Positions 15,001 through 16,890 of a stretch of DNA of 16,890 nt are shown in pieces (position 1 is the first letter of the stretch; every line of letters begins with the position of its first letter). The stretch is taken from contig CAZRQV010000038.1 of assembly GCA_964602445.1 (NCBI GenBank), positions 1 through 16,890 on the forward strand, given 5' to 3'. The notes below the pieces were generated by a model. It did not search any database. It saw only the letters and a list, made by a program, of their open reading frames with translations, and had not been told where the DNA came from. The position numbers were made by a program, and so were the translations under genes. The DNA comes from HGM12587 sp964602445 (GTDB lineage: Bacteria > Bacillota > Clostridia > Lachnospirales > Lachnospiraceae).

Positions 15001-16890
15001 GGTGACTGGTCTGACGGCGGTCAGTATCTTGGAACAGAAAAATATTCTACAGCATCCGGTGCGACAGCAGAATTCTATTTCTATGGAAATACAGTTCGTG
15101 TCATCGGTATGAAGAATACAGACTGTAAGACATTTGACTTCTACATCGACGGAGAACTGGTAGGTGAAGACGTACGTACCACAGCATCTTCCTGCCAGCG
15201 TCAGGTAACTCTGTTTGAGAAAGAAGTAGAAGAAGGACTTCATAAAGCAACACTCGTAGTAAAACAGAGTAAAATTTCTCTGGATGCATTTGAGTTTGAA
15301 CATTCCGTAAAAGCAAGCGGTCTGAAGATCGTTGGTGAAGACGTAATGAACCTGAATGCTTCCGATACATTAACATTAACTGCTTCCTATGTACCGGAAG
15401 GCACAGCAGGTGCAGGTGTTACTTGGTCTGTAGATAATACAGAAATTGCAACCATTGATGAAAATGGTGTATTAACAGGCTTGAAAGAAGGAACTGTTGT
15501 TGTTACAGCAACAGATAAAGAAAATGCTGCGATGAAAGCAACATTTAAAGTTTCTATCGTAAGAGATGCGTTAGAAATGCAGAAATTTGATTCTGCTGTA
15601 TTAGCAGAAAATGCCATCGCAAACTCAGAAATGAATCCGGCAAGTGATGCAGATGGTCCTGCTTCATGGGCATTTGATGATCAGAATCACTGGTGGCATT
15701 CACGTTGGGGCAACTGGAATCAGTTACAGGATTATGAAACAGTTACTCAGGCAATGACAGGAAAACCATCTGCAACAAACCCAATCTGGATCCAGACTGG
15801 ATTTGACAGAGTGTTCTATATCGATCATATTGATTATACTCCAAGAGGCAGCATGGGTATCTTCAAAGATTATACAGTTTCTGTAGCAAATCTTGCAGAT
15901 CCTACAGCAACTCCGACAGACGAGGACTTTGAAGTCATTAAAACAGGTACTTTAGAAGGTGTTACTTCAACACAGACCATTCAGTTAGATGAAATCGTAG
16001 CAGCAACTCATGTTCGTATTACAGTAACTTCTGTAACATGCTCCGGTGACGGACACGTGGCAGCGAAAAAACTGGAAGTATACGGATATGTAGCAGATCC
16101 TACAGATGATGGTTCACCATTTACAGAAGCAAAACCATACAAATTCCCAAGTAAGTTAAATGAAAGCAATACTCTGGAAGCAGAACGTATGGAACTTCAT
16201 AACAGCGGTGAAAATGAAGAATGGCCATTAGAAGTAGCAGACGGTTCTTGGGCAAGCGGCGGAAAATTCGTAAATTCCATGAATGAAGGAGATACCGTGG
16301 TTCTTTACTACAACGCTCCGGCAGCAGGAACTTATGAAGCAGTCGTAACATACCGCAGCGGTGATTCTAACAACGGATTCTCATGGACAGAAGCTGACGG
16401 AAAGGTCAAAGAAGGCAGCGTGATCATGGGAGCTACAGATGCAGCTCAGGGTATCATTCATACCGGAAAAGTTACGTTTGAAGTTGTAACTGCAGGAAAA
16501 GGTAAATTAACATTTGCAACAGGTTCTGCAGGTGCACCACAGCTTGATAAATTTGAAATTACAATGATCAAGGAAGCTGGAACAGAAACAACACCAGCGG
16601 ACAAAGCGGAATTAGAAGCAGTAATCGAAGCAGCAAAAGAACTGAAAGAAGAAGATTACACCGCAGAAAGCTGGAAAGCAGCAGATCTTGCTAACGTGAT
16701 CAAAGATGCTGAAAAAGTTGTAAAAGACGAAAAAGCAGATCAGGAAGCAGTGAATGCCGCAGTTGAAGCTTTGGAAAAAGCAGTTGCAAAACTAGTTGAA
16801 AAAGAAGAGACTCCGGCACCGGAAGAAAAAGTAGAAAGACTTTCCGGAGCAACCAGATACGAAACAGGTATGGCAGTTGCAGATGAATTA
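12016..16890 (+). CDS. secreted modular GH95 alpha-L-fucosidase, 3' end beyond window
   Basis: The frame is open for 1625 codons from ATG 12016 (AGGGAG 6 bases upstream) to the window edge. A signal peptide (1-31, likely cut after ANA) is followed by a GH95 module: N-terminal beta domain about 48-330, (alpha/alpha)6 barrel about 350-795 and C-terminal beta domain to about 885. GH95 enzymes are inverting and mainly remove alpha-1,2-fucose from galactose. By comparison with Bifidobacterium AfcA, Asn453/Asn455 (NVNLQMNYWPA), general acid Glu605 (SPSYSPEQG) and Asp767 (QIDGNFG) complete the active site. After it come FN3-like (892-972), DDRDSR-type jelly-roll (981-1096), Big_2 (1098-1182), F5/8-C-like (1190-1360), CBM6/35-like (1372-1520), FIVAR (1526-1596) and the first residues of a CWB_2 repeat (VERLSGATRYETG, 1606-1618). 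It is therefore probably wall-bound and extracellular. Rare GH95 members act on alpha-L-galactose, so activity needs testing. Confidence 0.93.
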   Translation, partial: MKSKKAKRLLALACAALMVTSTVQTPMAANAAETKAETSAEKELKLRYDEPAGITSYSDWEKWSLPIGNSGIGASVFGGVTRERIQLNEKSLWSGGPSDSRPNYNGGNIESRGQNGAAMKQIQDYFIAGNSAAATSWCNSYLVGVSDDAGTQGYGYYLSYGNMYLDFNYGSSSKYTNYERTLDLRTAVAGVEYDVNDVHYTRENFISYPDNVLVTRITADSPSINVDVAVEPDNQKGGGSNSPSSSSYTREWTTNVKDGLISISGDLDDNQMKFASHTKVIADGKVSDNNVGKKVSVSGASTVTIITSIGTDYKNEYPEYRTGETDDEVSARVLEYVTKASKKDYETLKADHVEDYDNIFGRVELDLGMEVSSKTTDELLNAYKAGTASETEKRYLEVMLFQFGRFLTIESSRETPTDENGNEIETRATLPSNLQGIWVGANNSAWHSDYHMNVNLQMNYWPAYSTNMTECAEPLIAYVDSLREPGRVTAKIYAGIESTEENPENGFMAHTQNNPFGWTCPGWAFSWGWSPAAVPWILQNCWEYYEYTGDLDYMKENIYPMMKEEAVLYDQLLIDEKGKEYVNADGTLVDSDDIVLVSSPSYSPEQGPYTAGNTYEQTLIWQLYEDVITAAELVGETDTDLIEGWKYRQDHLKGPIEIGTDGQIKEWYEETTLNSVAAGATSHRHMSHLLGLFPGDLISFETPELLEAAKVSLANRMDKTTGWGMGQRINSWARVGDGNHAYKLIGDLFDSGIMTNLWDTHPPFQIDGNFGYTSGVAEMLLQSNVGYINLLPALPDAWPAGTVEGLKARGNFEVAMSWEEMNLTEVSVLSDNGEECVIEYPSIADDAVKVTASNGEKVTVKKVSDTRISFPTTEGVTYTLTEIPERPLDAPENGKVVSCVDEAILDFEAVSGAESYNVYVSEDGESFELLKNIKDTMLKLDDHADGKTYKVAAVKTYEDGVEREGLRSKEIVPAELALAQKIDDRDSRIKYSSDWGDWSDGGQYLGTEKYSTASGATAEFYFYGNTVRVIGMKNTDCKTFDFYIDGELVGEDVRTTASSCQRQVTLFEKEVEEGLHKATLVVKQSKISLDAFEFEHSVKASGLKIVGEDVMNLNASDTLTLTASYVPEGTAGAGVTWSVDNTEIATIDENGVLTGLKEGTVVVTATDKENAAMKATFKVSIVRDALEMQKFDSAVLAENAIANSEMNPASDADGPASWAFDDQNHWWHSRWGNWNQLQDYETVTQAMTGKPSATNPIWIQTGFDRVFYIDHIDYTPRGSMGIFKDYTVSVANLADPTATPTDEDFEVIKTGTLEGVTSTQTIQLDEIVAATHVRITVTSVTCSGDGHVAAKKLEVYGYVADPTDDGSPFTEAKPYKFPSKLNESNTLEAERMELHNSGENEEWPLEVADGSWASGGKFVNSMNEGDTVVLYYNAPAAGTYEAVVTYRSGDSNNGFSWTEADGKVKEGSVIMGATDAAQGIIHTGKVTFEVVTAGKGKLTFATGSAGAPQLDKFEITMIKEAGTETTPADKAELEAVIEAAKELKEEDYTAESWKAADLANVIKDAEKVVKDEKADQEAVNAAVEALEKAVAKLVEKEETPAPEEKVERLSGATRYETGMAVADEL

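Overview
The window reads as a chromosomal segment from a low-to-moderate GC, gut-type member of the Clostridia, most likely Lachnospiraceae (Ruminococcus gnavus/torques-like). This is an inference from protein families, the hprK-glcK pairing, strong AGGAG-type ribosome binding sites, class II GalT, and a secreted GH95 fucosidase that ends in a clostridial cell-wall-binding (CWB_2) repeat. All supported genes lie on the + strand. I see no tRNA, rRNA, CRISPR array, insertion sequence or phage gene.

Region 1 (1-2157): a promoter with an extended -10 and a leader of about 138 nt precede hprK (HPr kinase/phosphorylase, the sensor of carbon catabolite repression). hprK overlaps a ROK-family glucokinase gene by ATGA. 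Region 2 (2158-5383): a probable small operon encodes a DUF4358-like lipoprotein, an MBOAT O-acyltransferase and a DHHW/AlgJ-like membrane-anchored protein. Together they look like an exported machine that acylates a cell-surface polymer. Region 3 (5384-7697): tyrS has its own promoter, no T-box and a clear intrinsic terminator, and is followed by a YegS/DagK-type lipid kinase.

Region 4 (7698-11857): a Leloir operon galK-galE-galT converts galactose to glucose-1-phosphate and UDP-sugars. A TTGACA promoter precedes it, and a perfect 6-bp inverted repeat covers the probable -10/start site and is a candidate operator. Region 5 (11858-16890): after a strong two-tier hairpin comes a very large secreted GH95 alpha-L-fucosidase. 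It carries a signal peptide, the catalytic module, FN3-like, jelly-roll, Big_2, F5/8-C-like, CBM-like and FIVAR modules, and the start of a CWB_2 repeat at the window edge, so its 3' end is missing.

Taken together, the right half suggests use of host glycans. A wall-attached exo-fucosidase would expose galactose on H-antigen or mucin glycans or fucosylated milk oligosaccharides, and galKET would process the galactose once it is released and imported. The left half holds the sugar-sensing kinase and glucokinase that would deal with glucose. No transporter, beta-galactosidase, mutarotase, fucose-catabolic gene or dedicated regulator is present in the window. I found no wholly new system. The best leads are the fucosidase-galKET linkage and the wall-anchored architecture, the acylation cassette, the candidate gal operator, and the structured leaders.
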